Assembly: GCF_000154905.1 (NCBI RefSeq) | Contig: NZ_GG770539.1 | Location: 5,006,443-5,047,096, forward strand | Length of the DNA: 40,654 nt | Reading direction: 5' to 3' | Source: Streptomyces sp. SPB074 | GTDB taxonomy: Bacteria > Actinomycetota > Actinomycetes > Streptomycetales > Streptomycetaceae | Translations under genes and position numbers: made by a program | Shown here: one piece after another, positions 29,904-39,055 of the stretch | How the letters are laid out: the number at the start of each line of letters is the position of its first letter | How positions within the stretch are numbered: position 1 is the stretch's first letter | Notes under the pieces: model-generated | What the model saw: only the letters and a program-made list of their open reading frames with translations | The model's database searches: none | What the model was told of the DNA's origin: nothing

Positions 29904-30332
29904 TCAGGCGGCGCGCTGCTCCTCCCCGGCGCCCCAGGCCGCCCGCGGGCGGCCGAAGAGCAGGTCGTACTCCGGCGGGAGCTGGAGCAGGACGCGCTCC
30001 GTCAGCTCCTCGCCCGCCGCGTCGGCCACGACGCTGAGCACGGCGCTCACGTCCCAGGTCGCGGTGGCCTCGGTGGCCCCCTCGATCCAGGCGGCGACGG
30101 CCCGGACGAACCGCTCGGCGGAGAGCGGCTCGGCGGCCCGGAGCGGGTCGAGGAGGACCAGGGCGAAGGTCTCCGGGAGCCGCGCCGCCAGTTCTGCCCG
30201 TATCCCGCCGGCCAGGTGCGCGCCCAGCAGCGCCAGTACGGTACGGGCCGCCCGCTCGGCCTCGCCCCGGCTCGCGTACTCGCCGCGTTCCCGCACCTGC
30301 TCCAGGAACGCTTCCTCTCGCATCGTCATCAC
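29904..30332 (-). CDS. DUF2267 protein
   Basis: 142 residues. FLEQVRERGEYASRGEAERAARTVLALLGAHLAGG and LPPEYDLLFG are the two signature parts of DUF2267, often found with stress and heat-shock genes in actinomycetes. Soluble and helical. It lies downstream of hsp18 on the same strand, but a strong terminator stands between them, so it is probably separately controlled. ATG 30332 or 30323 may be used. Confidence 0.88.
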   Translation of the reverse strand: MMTMREEAFLEQVRERGEYASRGEAERAARTVLALLGAHLAGGIRAELAARLPETFALVLLDPLRAAEPLSAERFVRAVAAWIEGATEATATWDVSAVLSVVADAAGEELTERVLLQLPPEYDLLFGRPRAAWGAGEEQRAA

Positions 30333-30438
30333 TGCCCCCTGCCTGTGTCCGTGTCCTCCGTGAGCGCGTCTTCTGTGAGCGCGTCCCGCGGTGGACGGCC
30401 GGTGCGCGGCGGACCGCCGGTGCGCCGGCCGGGGGGCC

Positions 30439-30480
30439 GCGCCGGAGGACGGGTACGGGAGGGAGCCCGTCCTCCGGCGC
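30439..30480 (-). terminator. Terminator of hsp18
   Basis: Perfect 15-bp stem (30439-30453 with 30466-30480), extendable by GGCCGC/GCGGCC with a two-base bulge. It starts 28 bases after the hsp18 stop. Confidence 0.85.
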
Positions 30481-30507
30481 GCGGCCCGTGCCGGCCTCGT
30501 CCCGGCC

Positions 30508-30948
30508 TCAGCCGCTGATCTCCTTGCGCCCGGAGCCCGCGCCGATGGCGATCTTGCGCGGCTTGGCGCGCTCCGCGATCGGGATGCGCACCGTCAGCAC
30601 GCCCGCCTCGTAGTCGGCCTGGATGCGCTCGGTGTCGAGGGTGTCGGCGAGCATCACCTGCCGCGAGAAGACGCCCAGCGGGCGCTCGGAGAGCTCGACC
30701 TGGGCCTCCTTGCTCCGCCCGGCCGGACGGCGCTCGGCCTTGACGGTCAGCATGTTCCGCTCGACGTCGATGTCGATCGCGTCCGGGTCGACGCCCGGGA
30801 GGTCCAGCGCGAGCACGTACTCCCCGCCGTCGCGGTAGGCGTCCATCGGCATCAGGGACGGCCGCGACCACGTGCCGGACGCGGAATTGCCGAAGAACTG
30901 CTGGGTGATGCGGTCCAGCTCACGGAAGGGGTCGGTGCGCATCAGCAT
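30508..30948 (-). CDS. hsp18: Small heat-shock protein Hsp20/alpha-crystallin type
   Basis: 146 residues. The alpha-crystallin domain spans about residues 35-130 (YVLALDLPGVDPDAIDIDVERNMLTVKAERR), with the conserved VLTVRIPIAE beta strand near the end and an IAI-type C-terminal motif. It is an ATP-independent holdase that binds unfolding proteins as oligomers. ATG 30948 was chosen because GGAGGT stands nine bases upstream. It is divergent from the rheA-like gene, with two TGTCATC-N5-GATGACA sites between, the arrangement known from Streptomyces albus. Confidence 0.93.
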   Translation of the reverse strand: MLMRTDPFRELDRITQQFFGNSASGTWSRPSLMPMDAYRDGGEYVLALDLPGVDPDAIDIDVERNMLTVKAERRPAGRSKEAQVELSERPLGVFSRQVMLADTLDTERIQADYEAGVLTVRIPIAERAKPRKIAIGAGSGRKEISG

Positions 30949-31020
30949 GGGGAAGACACCTCCATGGTCGAGACGGGCCCTCGTGGGCCCCGTGCGTTGT
31001 TGCCTGCCTCTGTTATAGCG

Positions 31021-31066
31021 TGTCATCCAAGAGATGACAAGCAGATCTGTCACCCAATGGATGACA
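31021..31066. promoter_or_regulatory. Two RheA-type heat-shock operators
   Basis: TGTCATC-N5-GATGACA at 31021-31039 (perfect) and TGTCACC-N5-GATGACA at 31048-31066 (one change), 27 bp apart. S. albus RheA is known to bind TGTCATC-N5-GATGACA and repress hsp18 at normal temperature. The sites lie between hsp18 and the putative rheA, so both may be controlled. Confidence 0.9.
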
Positions 31067-31085
31067 TCTTGAGTGGAGGTGGCTC

Positions 31086-31856
31086 ATGGCCGCGGACGAA
31101 CACCCTCAGCAGCACCGGCCCCCGGCCCCGCCCGGCACACCGCCGACGCCGGGGACCGCCCCCGGCACGCCCTGCGCCCCGGACCCGTCCGCCCCTGCCG
31201 GGCACGGCGCCCCGCCGGCTCCGGCCACCCCCGCCGCGCCCCTGCCCGCCGTGACAGCCGCCCTGGAGACCATCGCCGACGTGGTCCGTACGGCCCAGAC
31301 GAGCCCGCCGGCTTCCCCGCCCGTGCCCGGCACCGGTGCCGAGCAGGCGCTCGCGGCGCTCCTCCTGCTGCGGCAGCTGCGCGAGCAGCTCGGCGGCTGG
31401 GAGACCGGCCTGATCGAGGACGCGCGGGAGGCCGGCGCGAGCTGGGCCGAGCTGGCCGGACCGCTCGGGGTCGCCAACCGGCAGTCGGCCGAGCGCCGCT
31501 ACCTCCGCCGCCGCCCCGGCACCCCCGGCAGCACCGGCGAGGAGCGCATCCAGGCCACCCGGGACCGCCGCGCCAACGACCGCGCCCTCGCCGCCTGGGC
31601 CCGCGAGCACGCCGCCACGCTGCGCGGCCTCGCGGCCGAGGTCGTCGCCCTGGACGCGCTGCCCGCACCGGCCCGTGGCCCCCTCGCCCAGGCCCTCGGC
31701 CACCAGGACCCGGCCCGTCTCCTCGCGCCGCTGAAGGCCGCCCGCCCCCACCTGTCCGCCCGCCATCCCGCCCTCGCCGCCCGCGTCGACGCCCTGGCCC
31801 CCCGCCCCGAAGACACCTCGCCCGGCGACGGCACCCCCGCCGCCCCGGCCCGCTGA
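31086..31856 (+). CDS. rheA: RheA-like HSP18 transcriptional regulator
   Basis: 256 residues. A disordered Pro/Ala-rich first 55 residues is followed by a conserved core: LAALLLLRQLREQLGGWETGLIEDAREAGASWAELAGPLGVANRQSAERRYLRRRPG. Its last part is a helix-turn-helix-like segment. A second helical part (about 160-230) and a polar tail follow. The position opposite hsp18, with RheA operators between, agrees with the thermosensing repressor of hsp18. ATG 31086 has GGAGGTGG upstream. The identity call depends on both context and core sequence. Confidence 0.78.
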   Translation: MAADEHPQQHRPPAPPGTPPTPGTAPGTPCAPDPSAPAGHGAPPAPATPAAPLPAVTAALETIADVVRTAQTSPPASPPVPGTGAEQALAALLLLRQLREQLGGWETGLIEDAREAGASWAELAGPLGVANRQSAERRYLRRRPGTPGSTGEERIQATRDRRANDRALAAWAREHAATLRGLAAEVVALDALPAPARGPLAQALGHQDPARLLAPLKAARPHLSARHPALAARVDALAPRPEDTSPGDGTPAAPAR

Positions 31857-31860
31857 GGCG

Positions 31861-31938
31861 CCCGCCCCGCGGACGGCCACCGGGACGCCGCCCCGCGGAC
31901 GGCCGCCGGGACCCCGCGCCACGAACGGCCACTGGGAC
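31861..31938. repeat. 26-bp tandem repeat, three units
   Basis: The segment GGACGGCCACCGGGAC recurs at 31871, 31897 and 31923 with few changes, exact period 26. It lies in the gap before dnaG, after the rheA stop. Probably a minisatellite; it could form weak hairpins. Confidence 0.75.
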
Positions 31939-32033
31939 CCCCGCCTCCCGGCGCCCGCCCCGAGCGGCCCCCCCGCCTCCCGTCCGTCCCTCCTCTCGTC
32001 CACCCACCGCTCCGGGCCCCGTAGACTTCCCCC

Positions 32034-33947
32034 GTGGCTGGCAGGATCAAGGACGAGGACGTGAAGGCGGTCAGGGACGCGGTCCCGATCGACTCCGTTG
32101 TCGCGGAGTACCTCCAGCTCAAGAACGCGGGCGGCGGGAACCTCAAGGGCCTGTGCCCCTTCCACGACGAGAAGTCGCCGTCCTTCCAGGTCAGCCCGGC
32201 GAAGGGCCTCTTCCACTGCTTCGGCTGCCAGGAGGGCGGCGACACGATCACCTTCGTCATGAAGGTGGACCACCTCAGCTTCTCCGAGGCCGTCGAGCGC
32301 CTCGCCGGCCAGGCCGGCATCACCCTCCGCTACGAGGAGGGCGGCTACAACCCGGCCCAGCAGCGCGGCGAGCGCATCCGCCTCATCGACGCCCACCGTG
32401 CGGCGGCGAAGTACTACGAGGAACAGCTCGCCGGGCCCGAGGCCGAGATCGGCCGCAAGTTCCTCGCCGAACGCGGCTTCGACCAGGCGGCCGCCGCCCA
32501 CTTCGGCGTCGGCTACAGCCCGGCGGGCTGGGACCACCTCACCCGCTACCTGCGCGGCCAGGGCTTCACCGACCGCGAGCTGATCACCTCCGGCCTCTCC
32601 CAGGAGAGCCGCGGCGGCCGTCCTATCGACCGCTTCCGTGGCCGCCTCATGTGGCCCATCAAGGACATCGGCGGCGACATCGTCGGCTTCGGCGCCCGCC
32701 GGCTGCGCGAGGACGACAACGGCCCCAAATACCTCAACACCCCCGAGACCCCCGTCTACCGCAAATCGCAGGTCCTCTACGGCATCGACCTCGCCAAGAA
32801 GGACATCGCCCGCGCGAGCCGGGCCGTCGTGGTCGAGGGCTACACCGACGTCATGGCCTGCCACCTCTCCGGCGTCACGACCGCCGTCGCGACCTGCGGC
32901 ACCGCCTTCGGCACCGAGCACATCAAGATCCTGCGCCGCCTCCTCATGGACAACGGCAGCGCCCGCGTGATCTTCACCTTCGACGGCGACGCGGCCGGGC
33001 AGAAGGCCGCCCTGCGCGCCTTCGAGGACGACCAGAAGTTCGCCGCCGAGACGTACATCGCGATCGCCCCCGACAACATGGACCCCTGCGACCTGCGCCT
33101 CGCCAAGGGCGAGCAGGCCGTCGCCGAACTGGCCGAGCCGCGCGTCCCGCTCTTCGAGTTCGCGCTGCGCCACATCGTCTCGCGCTACGACCTGGAGACC
33201 CCCGCCGGCCGCGCCGCCGCCCTCGACGAGGCCGCGCCCGTCGTCGCGAGCGTCAAGAACGTCGCCCTGCGCCACGCCGTCGCCGTCCAGCTCGCCGGGA
33301 TGCTCGGCTACGGACCCATGGACCAGCAGGAGGTCGTACGCCGCGTCGCGACCGTCGCCCGCTGGGCCCGCGAGCACCGCGGCGAACCCCTCCCCGGCGG
33401 CCCGCGCCGCCCCGCCGCGGCCACCGCGGGCGCCCCCCAGCGCCCCGGCGCCCAGGGCCCCGCGCTCATCCTGCGCAACCCCGCCCACATGACCGAGCGC
33501 GAACTGCTCAAACTCGCCCTCCAGCGGCCCGAACTCGTCTCGCCCGCCTTCGACGCCTACGAGATCGACGAGTTCACCGCCGAGCCCTACGCCGCCGTGC
33601 GCCAGGCCATCGCCGACGCGGGCGGCGCCGAGGAGGGCGTCCACGACGCGATGGCCTACCTCACCGCCGTGCGCGAGGCCGCCCCCGACGACCGCGTCCG
33701 CGCGATGGTCACCGAACTCGCCGTCGAGCCGATCCGCCGCCGCGTCGTGGACGAGATCTACGCGAGCGACCAGCTCGTCCGCGTCCGGGTCCGCGCCGTC
33801 CAGCGCCGCGTCACCGAGCTGCAAGGCACCTTCACCCGCGTCTCCACGCAGGGCGACCAGGCCCGCGCCGCCGAGGTCCAGAGCGAACTGTGGGTCCTGG
33901 AGCAGTACGGCCGCGCCCTCCAGCAGCAGGGCGCCGCGGCCCTCTGA
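32034..33947 (+). CDS. dnaG: DNA primase
   Basis: 637 residues, normal length. The zinc domain has GLCPFHDEKSPSF...FHCFGCQEGGD (CHC2 pattern). The TOPRIM part has VVVEGYTDVMACHLSG and FTFDGDAAGQKA with the DxD-type metal ligands. The C-terminal helical domain, which binds DnaB helicase, covers about residues 480-630. It makes RNA primers for chromosome replication. GTG 32034 lies six bases after TAGACT (32022-32027) and lacks a Shine-Dalgarno, so it is predicted leaderless. Confidence 0.97.
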   Translation: MAGRIKDEDVKAVRDAVPIDSVVAEYLQLKNAGGGNLKGLCPFHDEKSPSFQVSPAKGLFHCFGCQEGGDTITFVMKVDHLSFSEAVERLAGQAGITLRYEEGGYNPAQQRGERIRLIDAHRAAAKYYEEQLAGPEAEIGRKFLAERGFDQAAAAHFGVGYSPAGWDHLTRYLRGQGFTDRELITSGLSQESRGGRPIDRFRGRLMWPIKDIGGDIVGFGARRLREDDNGPKYLNTPETPVYRKSQVLYGIDLAKKDIARASRAVVVEGYTDVMACHLSGVTTAVATCGTAFGTEHIKILRRLLMDNGSARVIFTFDGDAAGQKAALRAFEDDQKFAAETYIAIAPDNMDPCDLRLAKGEQAVAELAEPRVPLFEFALRHIVSRYDLETPAGRAAALDEAAPVVASVKNVALRHAVAVQLAGMLGYGPMDQQEVVRRVATVARWAREHRGEPLPGGPRRPAAATAGAPQRPGAQGPALILRNPAHMTERELLKLALQRPELVSPAFDAYEIDEFTAEPYAAVRQAIADAGGAEEGVHDAMAYLTAVREAAPDDRVRAMVTELAVEPIRRRVVDEIYASDQLVRVRVRAVQRRVTELQGTFTRVSTQGDQARAAEVQSELWVLEQYGRALQQQGAAAL

Positions 33948-34145
33948 GCCGGCGGTCCCGCCCCGTACGCCCCACCCGGCGCACCCTCCCCGCGCGCCCC
34001 GCCCGCTGACCGCCCGTCACACGCCGGGCACAAAAAGTCCCCGCACACCCCTCGTGGGCCGTCCCCGCCCTGTCCCACACTGAAAAACGGTGCCCCGCCC
34101 ACCCCGCGGACAGAGGCAGCGAACCCCCCCCAGGAGGCCGACTCC

Positions 34146-35162
34146 GTGCCCACGCAGCTTCGCGCCACGACGTCCACCCCCCAGGACGCCACGCCCCTGC
34201 CCGGCGTCCCCGCCCAGCGCGCCCGCGACCGCGCCCCCGCCCCGCCCGGCGGCCACGCGCCCGACCTCTTCCGCCAGTACCTGCGCGAGATCGGCCGCAT
34301 CCCGCTGCTCAACGCCGCCGACGAGGTCGAACTCGCCCGCCGCGTCGAGGCCGGGCTGTTCGCCGAGGAGAAACTCGCCGGGCCGGGCCCGCTCGACACC
34401 CGCCTCGCCCTCGACCTGGACCGCCTCGTCGTCCTCGGCCGCGCCGCCAAACGCCGCCTCATCGAGTCCAACCTCCGCCTCGTCGTCTCCGTCGCCAAGC
34501 GCTACGCGGGCCGCGGCCTGACGATGCTCGACCTCGTCCAGGAGGGCAATCTCGGCCTCATCCGCGCCGTCGAGAAGTTCGACTACACGCGCGGCTTCAA
34601 GTTCTCCACCTACGCCACCTGGTGGATACGCCAGGCGATGTCCCGCGCCCTCGCCGACCAGGCCCGCACGATCCGCGTCCCCGTGCACGTCGTGGAGCTG
34701 ATCAACCGCGTCGTACGGGCCCGCCGCACCCTCCTCCAGGAACGCGGCCACGAGCCGTGCGACGCCGAGGTCGCGGCCGTCCTGGGCCTCACACCGGAAC
34801 GCGTCGGCGAGGTCCTGCGCCTCGCCCAGGAGCCGGTCTCGCTCCACACCCCGGTCGGCGGCGAGGACGAGGTCGCGCTCGGCGACCTCATCGAGGACGG
34901 CGACGCCCCCTCGCCCCCCGAGTCCGCCGCGCTCCTCCTCCTGCGCCGCCACCTGGAGGACGTCCTCTCGACCCTCGGCGAGCGCGAGCGCCAGGTCGTC
35001 CAGCTCCGCTACGGACTCGACGACGGCCGCCCCCGCACCCTGGAGGAGATCGGCACCCTCTTCGGCGTCACGCGCGAACGCATCCGCCAGATCGAGGCCA
35101 AGACCCTCGCCAAACTCCGCTCCCACGTCTTCGCCGACCAGCTCAGGGGCTACCTCGACTGA
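34146..35162 (+). CDS. hrdA: Principal-like RNA polymerase sigma factor (HrdA-type)
   Basis: 338 residues. Region 1.2 has [27 protein letters not shown]. Regions 2.1-2.4 have [52 protein letters not shown]. Region 3 has [21 protein letters not shown]. Region 4.2 has [28 protein letters not shown]. All group-2/1 sigma-70 marks are present, and region 1.1 is short. GTG 34146 has AGGAGG ten bases upstream. HrdA versus HrdD is decided mainly by the location near dnaG and the ABC exporter, as I recall for S. coelicolor hrdA; that part is less sure. Confidence 0.85.
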   Translation: MPTQLRATTSTPQDATPLPGVPAQRARDRAPAPPGGHAPDLFRQYLREIGRIPLLNAADEVELARRVEAGLFAEEKLAGPGPLDTRLALDLDRLVVLGRAAKRRLIESNLRLVVSVAKRYAGRGLTMLDLVQEGNLGLIRAVEKFDYTRGFKFSTYATWWIRQAMSRALADQARTIRVPVHVVELINRVVRARRTLLQERGHEPCDAEVAAVLGLTPERVGEVLRLAQEPVSLHTPVGGEDEVALGDLIEDGDAPSPPESAALLLLRRHLEDVLSTLGERERQVVQLRYGLDDGRPRTLEEIGTLFGVTRERIRQIEAKTLAKLRSHVFADQLRGYLD

Positions 35163-35237
35163 GGGACTGGAGGCTGAGGGGCTGGGGGACTGGGGCCGCC
35201 CCGGGGCTACGGACGGCGAAGGGGCGCCCCCGCGCCC

Positions 35238-35258
35238 GTACGGGACCAGATCCCGTAC
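35238..35258. terminator. Bidirectional terminator between hrdA and ABC genes
   Basis: GTACGGGA (35238-35245) and TCCCGTAC (35251-35258) with loop CCAGA. An outer GGGGCG...CGCCCC pair may extend it. It is placed between convergent stops at 35162 and 35290. Confidence 0.75.
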
Positions 35259-35289
35259 CGCCGCGAAGACGCCCCGCTCCCGCCGCCGT

Positions 35290-37212
35290 CTACTCCACCT
35301 CGGCCACGGCCTGCGCGAACTGCGCCGCGTACAGGCGCGCGTACGCGCCGCCCGCCGCCAGCAGCTCCTCGTGCGTGCCCTGCTCCACGATGGCGCCGCC
35401 CTCCATGACGAGGATCGTGTCCGCGTCGCGGATCGTGGAGAGCCGGTGCGCGATGACGAAGCTCGTGCGCCCGGCCGCCAGCCGCGCCATCGCCTTCTGG
35501 ATCAGCACCTCGGTGCGGGTGTCCACGGAGCTGGTCGCCTCGTCGAGCACGAGGATCACCGGGTCCGAGAGGAAGGCCCGCGCGATCGTGATGAGCTGCT
35601 TCTCGCCCGCGCTGACTCCCGTGCCCTCGTCGTCGATCACCGAGTCGTAGCCCTCGGGCAGCGTCCGCACGAAGCGGTCCGCGTGCGCCGCCCGCGCGGC
35701 CTCCTCGATCTCCTCGCGCGTGACCTCGCGCGCCGCCCCGTACGCGATGTTCTCGGCGATCGTGCCGCCGAAGAGCCACGTGTCCTGGAGCACCATCCCT
35801 ATCCCGGCGCGCAGGTCGTCGCGGCGCATCCGCGCGATGTCCACGCCGTCGAGCGTGATGCGCCCGCCCGTCACGTCGTAGAAGCGGAGCAGCAGGTTGA
35901 CCAGCGTCGTCTTGCCCGCGCCCGTGGGGCCGACGATCGCGACCGTGTGACCCGGGTCTACCTCCAGGGACAGGTCCTCGATGAGCGGCTTGTCCTCCTC
36001 GTAGCGGAAGGACACGTGCTCGAAGGCGACGCGCCCGCGCAGTTCGCCGGGCCGCTGCGGGTCCGCGGGGTCGGCGCTCTGCTCCTCGGCGTCGAGCAGC
36101 TCGAAGATCCGCTCCGCCGAGGCGACCCCGGACTGGATGAGGTTCGCCATCGAGGCGACCTGCGTGAGCGGCATCGAGAACTGCCGCGAGTACTGCACGA
36201 ACGCCTGCACGTCACCGATCGACAGCGCGCCCGAGGCGACCCGCAGCCCGCCCACGACGGCGACGAGCACGTAGTTGATGTTCGACACGAACATCATCAG
36301 CGGCTGCATGGCACCGCTCGTGAACTGCGCGCGGTTCGAGGCGTCGTACAGCGCCTCGTTGTGCTCGCGGAAGACCTCCGCCGACTCCTCCTGGCGCCCG
36401 AAGACCTTCACGAGCGTGTGGCCCGTGTACATCTCCTCGATGTGCGCGTTCAGCTCGCCCGTCGTCTTCCACTGCCGCACGAACTGCGGCTGCGAGCGTT
36501 TGCCCACGCGCGTCGCGACGAGCGCCGAGAGCGGCACGGTCACGAGCGCGACGAGCGCGAGCAGCCAGGAGATCCAGAACATGACCGCGAGGACCCCGAT
36601 GATCGTCAGCACCGAGTTGACGAGCTGGCCGAGCGTCTGCTGCAAGGTCTGCTGGAGGTTGTCCATGTCGTTCGTCGCGCGGCTCAGCACCTCGCCGCGC
36701 TGACGGCGGTCGAAGTACGAGAGCGGCAGGCGCGACAGCTTCGACTGCACGTCCTCGCGCAGCCGCCTGATCATGAGGTTGATCGCCCGGTTCGAGAGCC
36801 GCACCGAGACCGACATGAGCACGCCGCCGACCGCGAAGACGAGCGTCGCGATGAGCAGCACCTCGCCGAGGGCGCCGAAGTCGATGCCCTGGCCCGGCGT
36901 GAAGTGCACCCCCTTGAGGAGGTCGGCGAAGCCGCCGTCGCCGCGCTCGCGCGCCGCCTCGATGACCTGTTCCTTCGTCTGCCCGGCGCGCAGCTGCCCG
37001 CCGATCACCCCGCCGAAGAGCAGGTCGGTCGCGTGCCCGAGGATCTTCGGCCCCGAGACCGAAGCGGCCACGCTCACGATGCCGAGCAGCAGCATCCCGG
37101 TCAGCAGGGCCTTGTACGGGGCGAAACGGCGCGCGAGCCGCTTGGCCGTCCCCTTGAAGTCCTCCAGCCCCTGCGCTCCGGCCGCCATCCGTCCACCGGG
37201 CCCGGCCATCAC
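35290..37212 (-). CDS. ABC exporter half-transporter, consensus-Walker B subunit
   Basis: 640 residues: an N-terminal six-helix membrane domain (about 30-350), then the nucleotide-binding domain with Walker A GPTGAGKTT, Q-loop, signature SAGEKQ (non-canonical for LSGGQ), Walker B ILVLDEATSSVD with the catalytic Glu, and H-loop AHRLS. It pairs with the next gene product as a heterodimer. This half gives a complete ATP-binding face but a degenerate signature. GTG 37212 or ATG 37209 overlaps the preceding stop. Likely multidrug/lipid export; substrate unknown. Confidence 0.92.
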   Translation of the reverse strand: MMAGPGGRMAAGAQGLEDFKGTAKRLARRFAPYKALLTGMLLLGIVSVAASVSGPKILGHATDLLFGGVIGGQLRAGQTKEQVIEAARERGDGGFADLLKGVHFTPGQGIDFGALGEVLLIATLVFAVGGVLMSVSVRLSNRAINLMIRRLREDVQSKLSRLPLSYFDRRQRGEVLSRATNDMDNLQQTLQQTLGQLVNSVLTIIGVLAVMFWISWLLALVALVTVPLSALVATRVGKRSQPQFVRQWKTTGELNAHIEEMYTGHTLVKVFGRQEESAEVFREHNEALYDASNRAQFTSGAMQPLMMFVSNINYVLVAVVGGLRVASGALSIGDVQAFVQYSRQFSMPLTQVASMANLIQSGVASAERIFELLDAEEQSADPADPQRPGELRGRVAFEHVSFRYEEDKPLIEDLSLEVDPGHTVAIVGPTGAGKTTLVNLLLRFYDVTGGRITLDGVDIARMRRDDLRAGIGMVLQDTWLFGGTIAENIAYGAAREVTREEIEEAARAAHADRFVRTLPEGYDSVIDDEGTGVSAGEKQLITIARAFLSDPVILVLDEATSSVDTRTEVLIQKAMARLAAGRTSFVIAHRLSTIRDADTILVMEGGAIVEQGTHEELLAAGGAYARLYAAQFAQAVAEVE

Positions 37213-38942
37213 GCGGCCTCCGCTTCCGTCAGCTGGGAGAGCACGATCTCCCGGTACGTCTCATTGGTCTCCATCAGCTCGTGGTGCCGCCCCACGCCCA
37301 CGATCCGCCCCTCGTCCAGCACGAGGATGCGGTCCGCCTCGCGGATCGTCGCGACGCGCTGCGCCACGATCACCACCGTGGCCCGCGCCGTCTCCCGGCC
37401 CAGCGCCGCGCGCAGCGCCGCGTCCGTCGCGTAGTCGAGCGCGGAGAAGGAGTCGTCGAAGAGATAGATCTCGGGGCGCTGCACGAGCGTGCGCGCGATC
37501 GCGAGCCGCTGCCGCTGCCCGCCCGAGAAGTTCGAGCCGCCCTGCGCGACCGGCGCGTCGAGCCGGTGCTCCAGCTTCGCCACGAAGTCCTTGGCCTGCG
37601 CGACCTCCAGCGCGTGCCACAGCTCCTCGTCGCTCGCGTCCGGGTTCCCGTAGCGCAGATTGCTCGCGACCGTCCCCGAGAAGAGGTACGGCTTCTGCGG
37701 GACGAGCCCGACCGTGCGCGCCAGCAGCGCGGGATCGACCTCGCGCACGTCCACGCCGTCGACCAGGACCTCGCCCTCGGTCGCGTCGAACAGGCGCGGC
37801 ACGAGGCCCAGCAGCGTCGTCTTGCCGCTGCCCGTCGAGCCGATCACGGCGGTCGTCTCACCCGGCAGCGCTTCGAGGTCGATCCCGCGCAGGACCGGCT
37901 CCTCGGCCCCGGGGAAGCGGAAACCCGCGCCGCGCAGTTCGAGCCGCCCGTGCCGGCGCAGCTCGGTGATCCCGGCCTTCGGCGGTACGACGCTCGACTC
38001 GGTGCCCAGCACCTCCTCGATGCGCTCGGCGCACACCTCGGCGCGCGGCACCATCATGAACATGAAGGTGGCCATCATGACGGCCATCACGATCTGCATG
38101 AGGTAGGAGAGGAACGCGGTCAGCGCCCCGATCTGCATCCCGCCGCTCTCGATGCGGTGCGAGCCGAACCACACGACGGCGACGCTGGAGAGGTTCACGA
38201 CGGTCATGACGGTCGGGAACATCAGCGCGAAGAGCCGCCCGGTGCCGAGCGAGACCTCCGTCAGCTCCCCGTTCGCCCCGTCGAAGCGCTTCCCCTCGTA
38301 CGCGTCGCGCACGAAGGCGCGGATGACGCGGTTCCCGGTGATCTGCTCGCGCAGCACCCGGTTCACGGTGTCCAGCCGGGTCTGGAGCGTACGGAAGAGG
38401 GGCCGCAGCTTGCGCACGATGAGCGCGACCGAGCCGCCGAGCACGGGGATCACGACGAGCAGGATCGAGGAGAGCGGCACGTCCTGGCCGAGCGCGAGGA
38501 TCACGCCGCCGACGCACATGATCGGCGCCGAGACCATGAGCGTGAACGACATCAGGACGAGCATCTGCACCTGCTGCACGTCGTTCGTCGTCCGCGTGAT
38601 GAGGGTCGGCGCGCCGAACTGGCCGACCTCGCGGGCCGAGAAGGACTGCACGCGGTCGAAGATCCGCGCCCGCACGTCCCGCCCGAGCGCGGCGGCGGTC
38701 CTGGCGCCGTAGAAGACGGCGCCGACGTTCCCCGCCATCTGCACGACGGCGACGAGCAGCATGAGCCCGCCGAACTCCATGATGTAGCCCGTGTCACCCT
38801 TCACGACACCGTTGTCGATGATGTCGGCGTTGAGCGTGGGCAGGTAGAGCGCGGCGCAGGTCTGGACGAACTGGAGCAGGACGAGAAGAGCGATGGGCCG
38901 TTTGTAGGGGGCCAGCGAGGCCCGCAGAAGTCGTATGAGCAC
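37209..38942 (-). CDS. ABC exporter half-transporter, degenerate-Walker B subunit
   Basis: 577 residues: membrane domain (about 10-310), then the nucleotide-binding domain with Walker A GSTGSGKTT, canonical signature FSGGQRQR and Walker B IYLFDDSFSALD, where Asp replaces the catalytic Glu. The switch residue is Gln in AQRVA instead of His. The heterodimer with 35290-37212 therefore has one competent and one degenerate ATP site, as in TM287/288-type exporters. GTG 38942 has only a weak ribosome site. The two genes form one operon. Confidence 0.92.
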   Translation of the reverse strand: MLIRLLRASLAPYKRPIALLVLLQFVQTCAALYLPTLNADIIDNGVVKGDTGYIMEFGGLMLLVAVVQMAGNVGAVFYGARTAAALGRDVRARIFDRVQSFSAREVGQFGAPTLITRTTNDVQQVQMLVLMSFTLMVSAPIMCVGGVILALGQDVPLSSILLVVIPVLGGSVALIVRKLRPLFRTLQTRLDTVNRVLREQITGNRVIRAFVRDAYEGKRFDGANGELTEVSLGTGRLFALMFPTVMTVVNLSSVAVVWFGSHRIESGGMQIGALTAFLSYLMQIVMAVMMATFMFMMVPRAEVCAERIEEVLGTESSVVPPKAGITELRRHGRLELRGAGFRFPGAEEPVLRGIDLEALPGETTAVIGSTGSGKTTLLGLVPRLFDATEGEVLVDGVDVREVDPALLARTVGLVPQKPYLFSGTVASNLRYGNPDASDEELWHALEVAQAKDFVAKLEHRLDAPVAQGGSNFSGGQRQRLAIARTLVQRPEIYLFDDSFSALDYATDAALRAALGRETARATVVIVAQRVATIREADRILVLDEGRIVGVGRHHELMETNETYREIVLSQLTEAEAA

Positions 38943-39055
38943 ACTGCGCCTGTCGGAGAGGGGCCGGGAGCCTCCCTATCCTGAGCGATGTGCCCGGGTG
39001 CGGACCAACCGATTAATTCAAGGCGGGGTCAAATCCCGCCGCCGCCGGTTCGGCC

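Noticed and set aside
31050..33824. Long minus-strand frame opposite rheA and dnaG
   Set aside because: Shadow of dnaG codon bias; no family features, and it would overlap two well-identified genes.
39022..39040. tRNA T-arm look-alike (6-bp stem, loop GTCAAAT)
   Set aside because: Loop lacks TT at the start, and no acceptor, D or anticodon arms are found around it; probably a hairpin in the ABC/FGGY gap.
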